Source: Thiotrichales bacterium
GTDB lineage: Bacteria; Pseudomonadota; Gammaproteobacteria; Thiomicrospirales; Thiomicrospiraceae
Reading direction: 5' to 3'
NCBI GenBank assembly: GCA_027036095.1
Contig: JALVTA010000183.1
Span: 1-22,431 of the forward strand
DNA length: 22,431 nt
Made by a program: the position numbers and the translations under genes. The notes under the pieces are model-generated. The model was not told the DNA's origin. It ran no database searches and was given only the letters and a program-made list of their open reading frames with translations. This document shows positions 1 to 7,906 of this stretch, piece after piece (within the stretch, counting starts at the first letter, position 1; every line of letters starts with the position of its first letter).

Positions 1-853
1 CAACACGGTCTTCGGCCACCCGCTGCACATAGGTTTCCCTGAGCGGGTAGCGCAGCCGCGGCGAGGTGGTGGCAAACCCGCCGAAACGGGGCCCCATCTT
101 CTCCTCAAAGGCCGCAAGCCATTCCCTGTCATCCAGCGCCATGATCCGGTCAATCTCTCCATCCGGCACCACCATCACCGCCTTGTGATGCCGGGTGCGC
201 CAGGGCAGCAGCGCCACCGGCCCGTCCGGGGTAAAGCGCTCGAACGCCCAGCCCTCATGCGCGTGGTAGGTTTCCACCTGAGCGATGACCGCCCAGGCGC
301 CATAATCCTTCTCTTCCAGCGGCCAGCCCAGCACCTCGCGCACGCGGGAACGGGTACCGTCAGCCCCCACCAGCAGGCGGCCAAACGCCTGCTCCTCAGC
401 TTCTCCTGCATGAAAGCGCACGTCCACGCCTTCCGCCGTCAGCCGGAAGTCCTCCAGCCGGGCCGGCTGGCGCAGGGTGATCCCAGGCGTCTCCTGCGCC
501 AGCCGCCGCAGCGTCAGCCCCAGAGCCCGCCCCGGCACGCTCCAGCCCAGCGCGTCCACACCCTGTTCTGCGGCATGAAACGTCATCACGCCGAAGTGGC
601 CCCGCTGGCTCACATGGACATGCTCAATGGCGGTCAGCTGCGGTATCAGCGCATCCCAGGCACCCACCCGCTCCAGCACCGCCCTGCTGGCCCGGTTGAG
701 TGCCAGCATGCGGCCGTCGAAACTTCCACCACCCTGTTGCGGGGGGGCCTGTTCCAGCACCAGCACGCTGCGGCCCAGGCGGGCCGCACCCAGCGCCAGT
801 GTCAGCCCCACCGGTCCGCCGCCGCTGATGATCAGGTCATGACGCTCAGCCAT
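1..853 (-). CDS. ubiH: UbiH-type FAD monooxygenase of ubiquinone synthesis (C-terminus beyond window)
   Basis: The reverse strand encodes about 284 residues from an ATG at 853 and runs off the left edge. The N-terminus reads AERHDLIISGGGPVGLTLAL, a Rossmann dinucleotide-binding loop (GxGxxG-like, GGGPVG), followed by an acidic strand end (VLVLEQ). Later comes the flavin-monooxygenase segment LLVGADGTRSRVRE (DG motif), near residue 170. These features fit the UbiH/UbiF/VisC class A FAD monooxygenases, which hydroxylate the ubiquinone ring. The start overlaps the pepP stop by 8 nt, and pepP-ubiH is the conserved gene order at the E. coli ygfB locus, which favours UbiH over its paralogues. The C-terminal FAD (GD) motif lies outside the window, so completeness cannot be judged. 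Confidence 0.88.
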   Translation of the reverse strand, partial: MAERHDLIISGGGPVGLTLALGAARLGRSVLVLEQAPPQQGGGSFDGRMLALNRASRAVLERVGAWDALIPQLTAIEHVHVSQRGHFGVMTFHAAEQGVDALGWSVPGRALGLTLRRLAQETPGITLRQPARLEDFRLTAEGVDVRFHAGEAEEQAFGRLLVGADGTRSRVREVLGWPLEEKDYGAWAVIAQVETYHAHEGWAFERFTPDGPVALLPWRTRHHKAVMVVPDGEIDRIMALDDREWLAAFEEKMGPRFGGFATTSPRLRYPLRETYVQRVAEDRV

Positions 854-2150
854 GCATGAATGCCTCGATCTCTTCCGGCGTGCGCGGCAGACCCGCGGTC
901 AGGACTTCATGACCCGCTTCGGTCACCAGCACGTCATCCTCGATGCGGATGCCGATGCCACGCCAGCAGGCCGGCACTGAGTCGTCATCCGGCGCCACAT
1001 AGAGCCCCGGCTCCACCGTCATCACCATGCCCGGTTCAAGGGCACGCCACTGCCCCTCCACCCGGTAGGCGCCCACATCGTGCACGTCCAGCCCCAGCCA
1101 GTGTCCGGTCTTGTGCATGTAGAAACGCTCGTAGGCCTTCTGTTCGATGAGGCTGTCCACCTCGCCCTGCAGCAACCCCAGCGCCACCAGCCCTTCGGTG
1201 AGCACCCGCACCGCCGTCTCATGCGGGACGTTCCAGCCCACACCGGGCGCGACCGTCTTGATGGCGGCCCGCTGGGCGGCCAGCACCACCTCATACAGCT
1301 CGCGCTGCGGCGGGCTGAAGCGCCCACGCGCCGGAAAGGTGGTGGTGATATCGCCGGCGTAGAAATGCTTTTCTGCGCCGGCGTCCACCAGCAGCAGGCC
1401 TGCCGAATCAATGGGCGCGCCGTTTTCCGTGTAGTGGAGGACGCAGGCATTGGCACCGCTGGCGACGATGGGATTGAAGGCGGGACGCTCGGCGCCGGCC
1501 TCGGCCATGGCGCACCACAGCGCCGTCTCCACCTCCCGCTCGGCAGCGGCGGTCAGGGCGCGCCGCATGGCGGCCTGATGACCGAGAACGGAAATCCGCG
1601 CCGCCTTGCGCATGTGCGCAAGTTCCCACGGCTGCTTGATCAGCCGCATCTCATGCAGCACGGCATCCAGATCCCGCACGGCCACCGGTGCGCTGACGCC
1701 ATCGCGCACATGGCGCTTGAGCCGCCCGATGAGGGGAGACAGCTGCGGGAACCACTCTCCGGCATCCGAAAAGCTCACCCACAGGCTCTCAATGCCCCTG
1801 AGCAGCTCGCCCAGCTTCTCATCCCGGTCGTCGATCGCATCGGCACCGTCCACACCCAGCACTTCGGGCGCCGCCTCCACACCCAGGCGGCGCCCGGTCC
1901 AGATCTCCGCCTTGGGGTCGCGCGGGCAGACGAACACATGCTGATGCCGTTCGCCATCGGCATGATGAATCAGCACCAGCAGCGCCTCAGGCTCGGCAAA
2001 GCCGGTCAGATACCAGAAATCGCTGTGCGCACGGAAGGGATAGTCCACGTCCCGGTTGCGGAACTGCTCCCGCCCGGAAAAGACCAGTGCGGCGCTGCCC
2101 GGCGGCAGCCGCTCCAGCAGGCGGCGGCGGTTGTCGGCAAAGGGCTGCAT
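846..2150 (-). CDS. pepP: Xaa-Pro aminopeptidase (aminopeptidase P, M24B)
   Basis: This 434-residue protein matches the usual size of PepP (about 440). It removes N-terminal residues that precede proline in cytosolic peptides. The N-terminal creatinase-like domain spans about residues 1-165 and the pita-bread M24 domain about 170-430. The five expected dinuclear metal ligands are present: D256 (LLVDAG), D267 (YAGDITTTF), H350 (HKTGHWLGLDVHD), E380 (TVEPGLY) and E404 (GIRIEDD). The preferred start is the ATG at 2150, which overlaps the ygfB stop as TGATG. A GTG at 2153, seven bases after an AGGA, is an alternative that adds one residue. The gene is co-directional and overlapping with ygfB upstream and ubiH downstream, so it is probably translated from one polycistronic message. 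Confidence 0.95.
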   Translation of the reverse strand: MQPFADNRRRLLERLPPGSAALVFSGREQFRNRDVDYPFRAHSDFWYLTGFAEPEALLVLIHHADGERHQHVFVCPRDPKAEIWTGRRLGVEAAPEVLGVDGADAIDDRDEKLGELLRGIESLWVSFSDAGEWFPQLSPLIGRLKRHVRDGVSAPVAVRDLDAVLHEMRLIKQPWELAHMRKAARISVLGHQAAMRRALTAAAEREVETALWCAMAEAGAERPAFNPIVASGANACVLHYTENGAPIDSAGLLLVDAGAEKHFYAGDITTTFPARGRFSPPQRELYEVVLAAQRAAIKTVAPGVGWNVPHETAVRVLTEGLVALGLLQGEVDSLIEQKAYERFYMHKTGHWLGLDVHDVGAYRVEGQWRALEPGMVMTVEPGLYVAPDDDSVPACWRGIGIRIEDDVLVTEAGHEVLTAGLPRTPEEIEAFMHG

Positions 2151-2734
2151 CACTGCACCGTCCTGTGGGTGGGCTCGGGCATGATGTCTTCGGCCCGGCG
2201 CGGCGGGGTGGGATGATAGTGCTCGTAGACGGTGATGGCACCGATGCGCAGGAACTCGATGATCTCCTCCAGCTGCGCCGCCAGACCGGCATCCTCCTGA
2301 TCGCGCAGGGCTTCAAGGTCCATGGAAGCCACGTCCATCACCACCTCCAGATATTCCTGCACCTCGTCACGGGGCGGCTTGCCATCGGCACGCACCAGGC
2401 CGAAGCCGTAGACGAATCCTTCGCACCAGTCCCGCACGGCACGCGCCCGCTCATACAGCGGCGCCTCATCATCGGGCAGGCACAGCTTGAGGGCGAAATC
2501 CTCGCTGGTCAGACCCTTGAGGGTCTCGCCATAGAGGCTGTAGAGTGTTTCCACGAAGCTTTCCCGCACGCGGGTGGCTTCCAGCTCCCGGAGCAGGCCG
2601 GTGATGAAATCGCTCACGCTCAGATTCTCGCCACCGCCCAGTTCACCGGTGAGCATGCCATGCACGAAGCTGGCCGATTCCAGCTGCGGCCAGTCCCGGA
2701 TGGCCATTTCCAGTTGCTTGCAGAGGGTGTCCAC
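2150..2734 (-). CDS. ygfB: UPF0149 (YgfB/YecA) family protein
   Basis: This encodes 194 residues of the all-alpha UPF0149 family. The recognisable core runs from FVHGMLTGELGG near the N-terminus (compare HGLISGMICGG in E. coli YgfB), through the LYLPDD-like segment (LCLPDDEAPLYERARAVRDWC), to the C-terminal LEEIIEFLRIGAITVYEHY. The frame stays open further upstream, but that stretch would overlap zapA head-on. A GTG at 2734 behind GAAGGA gives the family's usual length of about 190, so I use it; an ATG at 2707 is the next option. The molecular role is poorly defined. YgfB has been reported to affect ampicillin-resistance signalling in Pseudomonas, but nothing here tests that. It heads the overlapping ygfB-pepP-ubiH operon, divergent from zapA. 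Confidence 0.88.
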   Translation of the reverse strand: MDTLCKQLEMAIRDWPQLESASFVHGMLTGELGGGENLSVSDFITGLLRELEATRVRESFVETLYSLYGETLKGLTSEDFALKLCLPDDEAPLYERARAVRDWCEGFVYGFGLVRADGKPPRDEVQEYLEVVMDVASMDLEALRDQEDAGLAAQLEEIIEFLRIGAITVYEHYHPTPPRRAEDIMPEPTHRTVQ

Positions 2735-2791
2735 TTTTCCTTCGACCTTGTGTATGATTTGTGAAATGTTATCACACGACAGGACCGGCCC
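2735..2791. promoter_or_regulatory. Divergent ygfB/zapA intergenic region with a TGTGA-N7-TCACA inverted repeat
   Basis: This 57-bp AT-richer spacer must hold start signals for both directions. It contains the inverted repeat TGTGA (2760-2764) / TCACA (2772-2776). It also has a TATGAT at 2753-2758 that could serve as a -10 for zapA, although no good -35 is visible. The half-sites look like CRP half-sites but are separated by 7 rather than 6 bp, so CRP binding should not be assumed. The zapA Shine-Dalgarno (AGGA) lies just downstream. Confidence 0.35.
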
Positions 2792-3085
2792 ATGGCGCGC
2801 AACGTGCTCAAAATCGAACTGCTCGGCCACCCCTTCTCCATTCCCGTCGAACCGGAAGACGAAGCCCGCCTGATCGAGGCGGTCACACTGGTGGAAAAGC
2901 GCCTGGGCGAGGCGAAAAGCCGTTCCAACGAGGTCAAGGCCCTGTCGGTGGCCATCAATCTTGCCTACGACTATCTGCTGCTGCTGGAAAAGAGCCGCCA
3001 CACCGCCCGTCAGGTGGACAGGGCACTGGAAGACGCCATGCAGCAGCTGGCCATGGACCTCGACCTGCCCGACGGGGAAAAATGA
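2792..3085 (+). CDS. zapA: Cell division protein ZapA
   Basis: This 97-residue protein is the usual length for gammaproteobacterial ZapA, a cytosolic factor that bundles FtsZ filaments at midcell. The N-terminal domain (about 1-45) has the typical strand LKIELLGHPFSIPVEPEDE followed by a helix containing EAVTLVEKRL. The second half (about 46-92) is a long helix with heptad-like hydrophobics (VKALSVAINLAYDYLLLLE), matching the C-terminal coiled coil that drives dimer and tetramer formation. The start ATG follows CACGACAGGACCGGCCC, an AGGA at good distance. The order zapA - ssrS - ygfA downstream is the conserved gammaproteobacterial arrangement and supports the call. Confidence 0.93.
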   Translation: MARNVLKIELLGHPFSIPVEPEDEARLIEAVTLVEKRLGEAKSRSNEVKALSVAINLAYDYLLLLEKSRHTARQVDRALEDAMQQLAMDLDLPDGEK

Positions 3086-3098
3086 CCGCTCCGCGGCG

Positions 3099-3126
3099 TT
3101 GAATGACCGCCCCCCATCTCTATAAT
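3099..3126 (+). promoter_or_regulatory. sigma70 promoter of the 6S RNA gene
   Basis: A -35 hexamer TTGAAT (3099-3104) and a perfect -10 hexamer TATAAT (3121-3126) are separated by 16 bp. Transcription would begin around 3133, a few bases before the closing stem of 6S RNA. It lies immediately after the zapA stop, so ssrS has its own promoter and need not depend on zapA read-through. Confidence 0.8.
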
Positions 3127-3132
3127 GAAAGA

Positions 3133-3303
3133 CGTAGCGCAGGTTCGTCCTCTGCCAAGTGCCCCTGTGCCGATGACTTCAAATCTCGGGGTCAGACGCG
3201 CTGGTGGTGAGCCGCCCGCATCTGTCCGGGCAGCCTAAGCCAGTGGCCGAGACCGCCACCTGAACCTCAGGGTTCAGGGACCATGGCACGGCGAACCTGC
3301 CTC
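3133..3303 (+). ncRNA. ssrS: 6S RNA
   Basis: The RNA is about 170 nt and lies between zapA and ygfA, the conserved ssrS position. The ends form a perfect 9-bp closing stem: GCAGGTTCG (3139-3147) pairs with CGAACCTGC (3292-3300). Between them are family features: AAGTGCCCCTGTGCCGA in the 5' half, GTGAGCCGCCCGCATCTGTC with GGGCAGCCTAAG around the central bubble, and CCTGAACCTCAGGGTTCAGG in the 3' half, comparable to the ACCAAGGGTTCAAGGG region of E. coli 6S. 6S RNA mimics an open promoter, binds sigma70-RNA polymerase in stationary phase and templates product RNAs. The exact ends are estimated from the -10 position and the closing stem. Confidence 0.9.
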
Positions 3304-3325
3304 CCTTTCCTTCCGGATGCTTTCC

Positions 3326-3925
3326 ATGTCCCCACTGCGTCAATCCCTCCGAAAGGCTCGAAGAGCGCTTACCCCACAGCAACAGCTTGCCCATGCCAGA
3401 GCGGCTACTACGCACCTGCTGCGCAGTCCGTGGCTGCAACGCCCGCTGCATCTTGCCGTCTTTCTCAGCACCGACGGAGAGCTGGACACCCGACCGCTGA
3501 TCGAAGCCCTGTGGCAGCGTGGCGGTCACACCCTCTACCTGCCGGTGCTGGAACACAGTCTGCCCCACGCCATGCTGTTCGCCCCCTACACGCCGCAGAC
3601 ACGGCTGACACCCAACCGCTACGGCATTCCCGAGCCGGCAGAGGGCCCGCGCGTGCCCGGCTGCCGGCTGGATGCCGCACTGGTGCCGCTGGTGGGTTTT
3701 GACGCGACCGGAAACCGCCTGGGCATGGGCGGAGGCTTCTATGACCGGGCTTTTTCCTGCCGGCTGCGGCGCGGGGAAAACGGCATCCGGCAAAAATGGG
3801 GGAGGCCCCGTCTGATCGGCTGGGCGCACGCCCTGCAGCAGGTGGAGCGGCTGCCTGCACAGCCGTGGGATGTACCGCTGGATGCGGTGGTGACCGAACG
3901 GGGCATCCTCACCTTCCGCCACTGA
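3326..3925 (+). CDS. ygfA: 5-formyltetrahydrofolate cyclo-ligase
   Basis: This 199-residue enzyme uses ATP to convert 5-formyl-THF to 5,10-methenyl-THF. Its N-terminus has the basic SLRKARRALTP segment, followed by AVFLSTDGELDTRPLI (about 44-59). The signature nucleotide/folate loop LVPLVGFDATGNRLGMGGG with FYDR lies at about 119-141, and WDVPLDAVVTERG closes the fold. The start at 3326 has GGA eight bases upstream; an ATG at 3317 would add three residues and has no visible ribosome site. Residues 146-162 (RLRRGENGIRQKWGRPR) form an extended loop compared with E. coli YgfA, and part of it is encoded by a dispersed 22-bp repeat (3790-3811). The reading frame and the downstream core remain intact, so the enzyme is probably functional. 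Confidence 0.92.
   Translation: MSPLRQSLRKARRALTPQQQLAHARAATTHLLRSPWLQRPLHLAVFLSTDGELDTRPLIEALWQRGGHTLYLPVLEHSLPHAMLFAPYTPQTRLTPNRYGIPEPAEGPRVPGCRLDAALVPLVGFDATGNRLGMGGGFYDRAFSCRLRRGENGIRQKWGRPRLIGWAHALQQVERLPAQPWDVPLDAVVTERGILTFRH
3790..3811 (+). repeat. 22-bp dispersed GGGG/CCCC repeat, copy 1 (inside ygfA)
   Basis: The core AATGGGGGAGGCCCCGT is preceded by GCAAA. The 22 bases are identical to those at 20979-21000 in cysG, and closely match the reverse complements of 8989-9010 (one difference) and 9092-9113. In ygfA the repeat is read as ...R-Q-K-W-G-R-P-R in a surface-loop position. Confidence 0.85.
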
Positions 3926-4205
3926 GCCGTTACGGGCAAGGGGCCCGGCAGAGCCTGCCTGCCACCCACAGCGGTTGGCGCATGGGATGGGCTCACAGTG
4001 CCCGGCACGACGGCAAGCCGGTCAATGCGGGCCTGTCACACGCCTGAAGGAGACACAGCAGAGGCTCTGGCGCCGGCCTCGGACAGCCCCTTTCCGATGG
4101 GTATGGGGGAGCCTGATCGGGGAACCGGCTGAACGCGGGCGGCATCACGGCGCCAGCGCACGCTGCAACATGTCTGATATCACCGACAAAACGCAGGGCC
4201 TCTGC
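3926..4205. other. ygfA/ilvA convergent spacer with nested inverted repeats
   Basis: No convincing gene lies in these 280 bp, and no classical stem plus T-run terminator is visible. A nested pair of exact inverted repeats is present. The outer arms are AGCAGAGGC (4057-4065) and GCCTCTGCT (4198-4206). The inner arms are CTGGCGCC (4067-4074) and GGCGCCAG (4149-4156). Together they would fold about 150 nt at the 3' ends of both converging transcripts. I looked for a cobalamin or other riboswitch core and did not find one. Confidence 0.45.
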
Positions 4206-5732
4206 TCAGTCGGTGGGTTTGAGAAAGAGGCGGTAGCCGGGGTTGTCCTGCTCGCTGACAAACGGATAGCCGAGGCTCTCCAGATACATCTCGAAGTCCT
4301 GTCGCTGTGCCGGCGGCACCTGTACGCCCACCAGCACCCGACCGTAGGCGGCGCCATGGTTGCGGTAGTGGAACAGGCTGATGTTCCATTCGTCCGACAT
4401 GTGCTGCAGAAACTGCAGCAGCGCACCGGGGCGCTCCGGAAATTCGAAGCGGTAGACCACTTCGTGCTCCACGCCATGGGCGTGGCCACCTACCATGTGG
4501 CGCAGATGCAGCTTGGCCAGCTCGTTGTCGGACATGTCCACCACCGGATAGCCCTGTCCACGCAACAGCTCGACGATCTCCTCCCGCTCCTCCGGACCGC
4601 GGTCGATGCGCACGCCCACGAAGACCACCGCCTGACGGGGATCGGCGTAGCGGTAATTGAACTCGGTGATCATGCGCCGTGGACCCAGCAGCTCGCAGAA
4701 ACGCTTGAAGCTGCCCGGCCGCTCGTCGATGGTGACGGCGAAGATGGCCTCGCGCCCCTCGCCCAGCTCGGTGCGCTCGGAGATATGGCGCAGACGGTCA
4801 AAGTTCATGTTGGCGCCGCTGACGATGGCGGTCAGCTTCAGCCCTTCCGCAGCCTGCTGCTGCACCCATTTCTTCATCCCGGCCACGGCCAGCGCCCCGG
4901 CCGGCTCGGCAATGGCGCGGGTATCCTCGAAGATGTCCTTGATGGCTGCGCAGATCTCATCCGTGGAGACCGTCACCATCTCGTCCACGAACTGCTGCGC
5001 CACGCGGAAGGGAATCTCCCCCACCCGGGCCACCGCCACCCCGTCGGCGAACAGGCCCACCTGATCCAGCGTGACCCGTTCGCCCGCCTTCAGCGCCTCG
5101 GTCAGGCAGGCGGCATCCTCCGGCTCCACACCGATGATGCGCGTCTGCGGTCGCACCTGCTTGATCACCGCCGCCACACCGGCGATGAGTCCGCCACCGC
5201 CCACCGGGACGAAGACCGCGTCCAGCCGCTGACCGCCCTGGCGCAGCAGTTCCAGCGCAATGGTGCCCTGCCCGGCGATCACATCCATGTCGTCATAGGG
5301 GTGAATGAAGGTGTAGCCGTTGTCCTCAGCCAGCTGGCGGGCGTGGGCAGCGGCCTCGTCATAGGTGTCGCCGGCCAGCACCACCTGCCCGCCCAGACGG
5401 CGCACCGCCTCCACCTTGATCGGCGGTGTGGTGCGCGGCATGACGATGGTGGCCGGCATGCCCATGCGGCTGGCGGACAGGGCCACCCCCTGAGCGTGGT
5501 TGCCGGCCGAGGCGGCAATGACGCCGGCCGTCTTCTGCGCCGGGGTCAGGTGCGCCAGCTTGTTGTAGGCGCCGCGCAGCTTGAAACTGAACACCGGCTG
5601 CAGATCCTCCCGCTTGAGGCACACCTGGTTGTTCAGCCGCGCCGACAGCAGCGGCGCCGGCTCCAGCGGCGTTTCCTCCGCCACGTCATAGACCGGGGCG
5701 GACAGCACCCGGCGCAACAGCTCCTGAGGCAT
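4206..5732 (-). CDS. ilvA: Threonine ammonia-lyase, biosynthetic (threonine deaminase)
   Basis: This 508-residue PLP enzyme converts L-threonine to 2-oxobutanoate, the committed step of isoleucine synthesis. The fold-type II catalytic domain spans about 1-320, with the PLP lysine K51 in FSFKLRGAYN, the substrate loop ASAGNHAQG (about 74-82) and the phosphate-binding PVGGGGLIAG (about 176-185). Two ACT-like regulatory domains follow (about 329-402 and 424-505), as in E. coli IlvA, so feedback control by isoleucine and valine is expected. The ATG at 5732 has GGAG eight bases upstream (GTGGAGATGTGCTC); farther in-frame ATGs lack a site. It is transcribed away from the copper receptor gene and converges with ygfA. 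No attenuator leader was recognised in the 165 bp upstream. Confidence 0.95.
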   Translation of the reverse strand: MPQELLRRVLSAPVYDVAEETPLEPAPLLSARLNNQVCLKREDLQPVFSFKLRGAYNKLAHLTPAQKTAGVIAASAGNHAQGVALSASRMGMPATIVMPRTTPPIKVEAVRRLGGQVVLAGDTYDEAAAHARQLAEDNGYTFIHPYDDMDVIAGQGTIALELLRQGGQRLDAVFVPVGGGGLIAGVAAVIKQVRPQTRIIGVEPEDAACLTEALKAGERVTLDQVGLFADGVAVARVGEIPFRVAQQFVDEMVTVSTDEICAAIKDIFEDTRAIAEPAGALAVAGMKKWVQQQAAEGLKLTAIVSGANMNFDRLRHISERTELGEGREAIFAVTIDERPGSFKRFCELLGPRRMITEFNYRYADPRQAVVFVGVRIDRGPEEREEIVELLRGQGYPVVDMSDNELAKLHLRHMVGGHAHGVEHEVVYRFEFPERPGALLQFLQHMSDEWNISLFHYRNHGAAYGRVLVGVQVPPAQRQDFEMYLESLGYPFVSEQDNPGYRLFLKPTD

Positions 5733-5861
5733 GAGCACATCTCCACAAGACAATGTCGGCATTTTACTGCATGGCCGGTGACGCACCGCCCGAAAGCCCG
5801 CTCAAGACTTTCTCAACACTCTCTCCACACTTGCTCAAGCCTTCACGGACGCGCACCTCCC

Positions 5862-5867
5862 TACAAT
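5862..5867 (+). promoter_or_regulatory. Possible -10 element of the copper-uptake operon
   Basis: TACAAT at 5862-5867 lies 30 bases before the receptor ATG and matches a sigma70 -10 at 5 of 6 positions. No clear -35 is visible at 16-18 bp spacing, so an activator-dependent promoter is possible. I see no CueR-type palindrome overlapping it. Confidence 0.35.
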
Positions 5868-5897
5868 GACGGCCGCAGAAAAAGAGGAGAATTCACC

Positions 5898-7895
5898 ATG
5901 CGACCCACGCTCATCGCTCTGGCCGTCGTGGCCGCCCTGCCGGCACAGGCCGCCACCCTCTCACCCGTAGAGGTGTCCGACACCACTCCGATTGCGCAGG
6001 AAGAATTCACGCCCGAGATGGTAACCCGTAGCAGCCGGGCGGACACCGGCGACCGGCTGCGGCAGCTCAACGGCGTAGGCGGCAGCCGCATGGGTGGCCA
6101 TGGCATCGATCCGGTCATCCGCGGGCAGAAGGCGGGCCGGGTGCGCGTGGTGCTCGATGGCGCCGAGATCGCACCCGGCTGCCCCAACCGCATGGATCCG
6201 GCCACGGTCTATGGCGATGTGGAGAGCTTTGACACCCTCACCGTCCGTTACGGCACCCCCACGCTGACCGAGCCGGTGGAGAACGCCTCCGGCGGCACCC
6301 TCAGCCTGCATCGCAGACTGCCGGTGAAATCCGGGGTGCACGGCCGCCTCAGTGCGGAGAAATCCAGCCTGATCGACTACGGCCTGAACGCCGATCTCTC
6401 CGCTGCGGGCGAGAAGGCTGCCGTGCGCATATTCGGCAACCGCACCGAAGCCCAGAACTATGAAGACGGCAATGGCGACCGGGTCAAGGCCCGCTACAGC
6501 CATCTGGGCTATGGCCTGCTGACCGGTTTCCGGCTGGCCGGCGGCACCCTGCGCCTGTCCGCCGAACGCAGCCGCACGGAAGACGCCCTCTATCCCGGCG
6601 CGAAGATGGATTCCCCTTTCACCGAAGGCAACATCGTGCGGCTGGGCTACCGCCTCCCGTTGCAGAGCACGCTGGCGCAGCAGGTGGACGCCGGCCTCTA
6701 CCGCAGCACCGTGGACCATCTCATGGACAACTACAGCCTGCGCGCCAATGGCGGCATGAAGCGCCGCACCCCGACGGACACAGAAACCGTTGGCGGCCAT
6801 GTGAAGCTGACCAGCCGGCTGGGCGCCACCCGGCTGACCTGGGGCTGGGACGCCCGTTACGAGAACAAGAACGCCACCTTTGAAAACGGCATGACCGGCA
6901 CCGCCCTGTCCTTCATGTGGCCGGACACCCGCATCGAACGCAACAGCCTGTTCGCCGAAGCGGCACATGCCGCCCTGGGCGGCACCCTGACGCTGGGGGC
7001 CCGCATGGACCATATCGACAGCAACGCCCGCAAGGCGGACGCGGCAGCAGCCGGCGGCACGCCCCGCGCACTGTATGACACTACCTACAGCGCACCGGCG
7101 AAGATCCGTCACAGCGACACCCTGTGGAACCTGCTGGCCCGCTGGCACCGTCCGCTGGGCACAGGCCGCATCGAACTGGGAGTGGCGCGCACCCAGCGGG
7201 CACCCGATGCCACCGAACGCTACATGGCCAAAAGCGCCGGCGCCAAATCCTGGGTGGGCAATCCCAACCTGAAGGCGGAAACCCACACCCAGCTGGACAT
7301 CGCCCTGGCCGGACCCGGCCTCAAGGGCTGGTGGCAACTGCGTGCCTGGGCGGACTGGGTCAGCGACTACATTCTCAAGGACCGGGCGCAGAACCAGCCG
7401 GCTGCGGTCAGGGTGGCCGACACCCGCATCATCTATGTCAACCGTGATGCCGAACTGCGCGGCCTGGACCTGAGCGCCAGCTGGGCCCTGCCGGCACACA
7501 CCCTGCTGAGCGCATCCGCCAGCTACACCTATGGCTACAACACTGCCGACCACCGCAACCTGGCCGGCATCCCGCCGCTCAACGGCGCCGTCACGCTGGA
7601 GCAGCGCCGCGGCACGCTCAGCTACGGCGCCCGCTGGAACTGGGCGGTGGACAAATCCGACATTGATCCGCGCTCACCGGACGAGGTGGGCAGGACACCG
7701 GGCTGGAACACCCTGGACCTGTTTGCCGACTGGCGGGTGCGCCGCAACCTGACCATCAGCGCCGGCGTGGACAATGTGTTTGACCACGCCTATGCGGACT
7801 ACCTCAACCGCCGCACCGACCCGACCCAGGGTACCAGCTGGCAGGTCAATGAACCGGGCCGCAGCTTCTACGCTAAAATCACCGCAAACTTCTGA
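5898..7895 (+). CDS. oprC: OprC/NosA-type TonB-dependent copper receptor
   Basis: This 665-residue outer-membrane receptor has a signal peptide (1-18, cleaved after AQA), a TonB-box-like LSPVEVSD, a plug domain (about 30-135) and a 22-strand-type barrel ending in the terminal aromatic NF. The plug contains GCPNRMDPAT: C95 and M99 form a CxxxM pair. The barrel region contains VDHLMDNYSL: H274 and M276 form an HxM pair. In Pseudomonas OprC, a CxxxM pair and an HxM pair together form the external copper site, so both halves appear conserved here. The ATG at 5898 has AGGAG nine bases upstream; the frame is open far upstream but only as an antisense image of ilvA. It is followed after 11 bp by a Sco gene and a PCuAC gene, which supports copper as substrate. 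Confidence 0.88.
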   Translation: MRPTLIALAVVAALPAQAATLSPVEVSDTTPIAQEEFTPEMVTRSSRADTGDRLRQLNGVGGSRMGGHGIDPVIRGQKAGRVRVVLDGAEIAPGCPNRMDPATVYGDVESFDTLTVRYGTPTLTEPVENASGGTLSLHRRLPVKSGVHGRLSAEKSSLIDYGLNADLSAAGEKAAVRIFGNRTEAQNYEDGNGDRVKARYSHLGYGLLTGFRLAGGTLRLSAERSRTEDALYPGAKMDSPFTEGNIVRLGYRLPLQSTLAQQVDAGLYRSTVDHLMDNYSLRANGGMKRRTPTDTETVGGHVKLTSRLGATRLTWGWDARYENKNATFENGMTGTALSFMWPDTRIERNSLFAEAAHAALGGTLTLGARMDHIDSNARKADAAAAGGTPRALYDTTYSAPAKIRHSDTLWNLLARWHRPLGTGRIELGVARTQRAPDATERYMAKSAGAKSWVGNPNLKAETHTQLDIALAGPGLKGWWQLRAWADWVSDYILKDRAQNQPAAVRVADTRIIYVNRDAELRGLDLSASWALPAHTLLSASASYTYGYNTADHRNLAGIPPLNGAVTLEQRRGTLSYGARWNWAVDKSDIDPRSPDEVGRTPGWNTLDLFADWRVRRNLTISAGVDNVFDHAYADYLNRRTDPTQGTSWQVNEPGRSFYAKITANF

Positions 7896-7906
7896 GGGCC
7901 GCCTCC

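Noticed and set aside
2760..2776. CRP site upstream of zapA
   Set aside because: The half-sites TGTGA/TCACA are right but the spacer is 7 bp rather than 6, and the inner bases are not symmetrical.
3926..4205. Cobalamin or other riboswitch in the ygfA/ilvA spacer
   Set aside because: The GC-rich stems suggested it, but no conserved B12 box or other aptamer core could be found, and neither flanking gene starts there.
3975..7895. A 1306-codon open frame on the plus strand covering ilvA and the copper receptor
   Set aside because: The upstream half is the antisense image of ilvA and resembles no protein. A strong ribosome site and a signal peptide define the receptor start at 5898.
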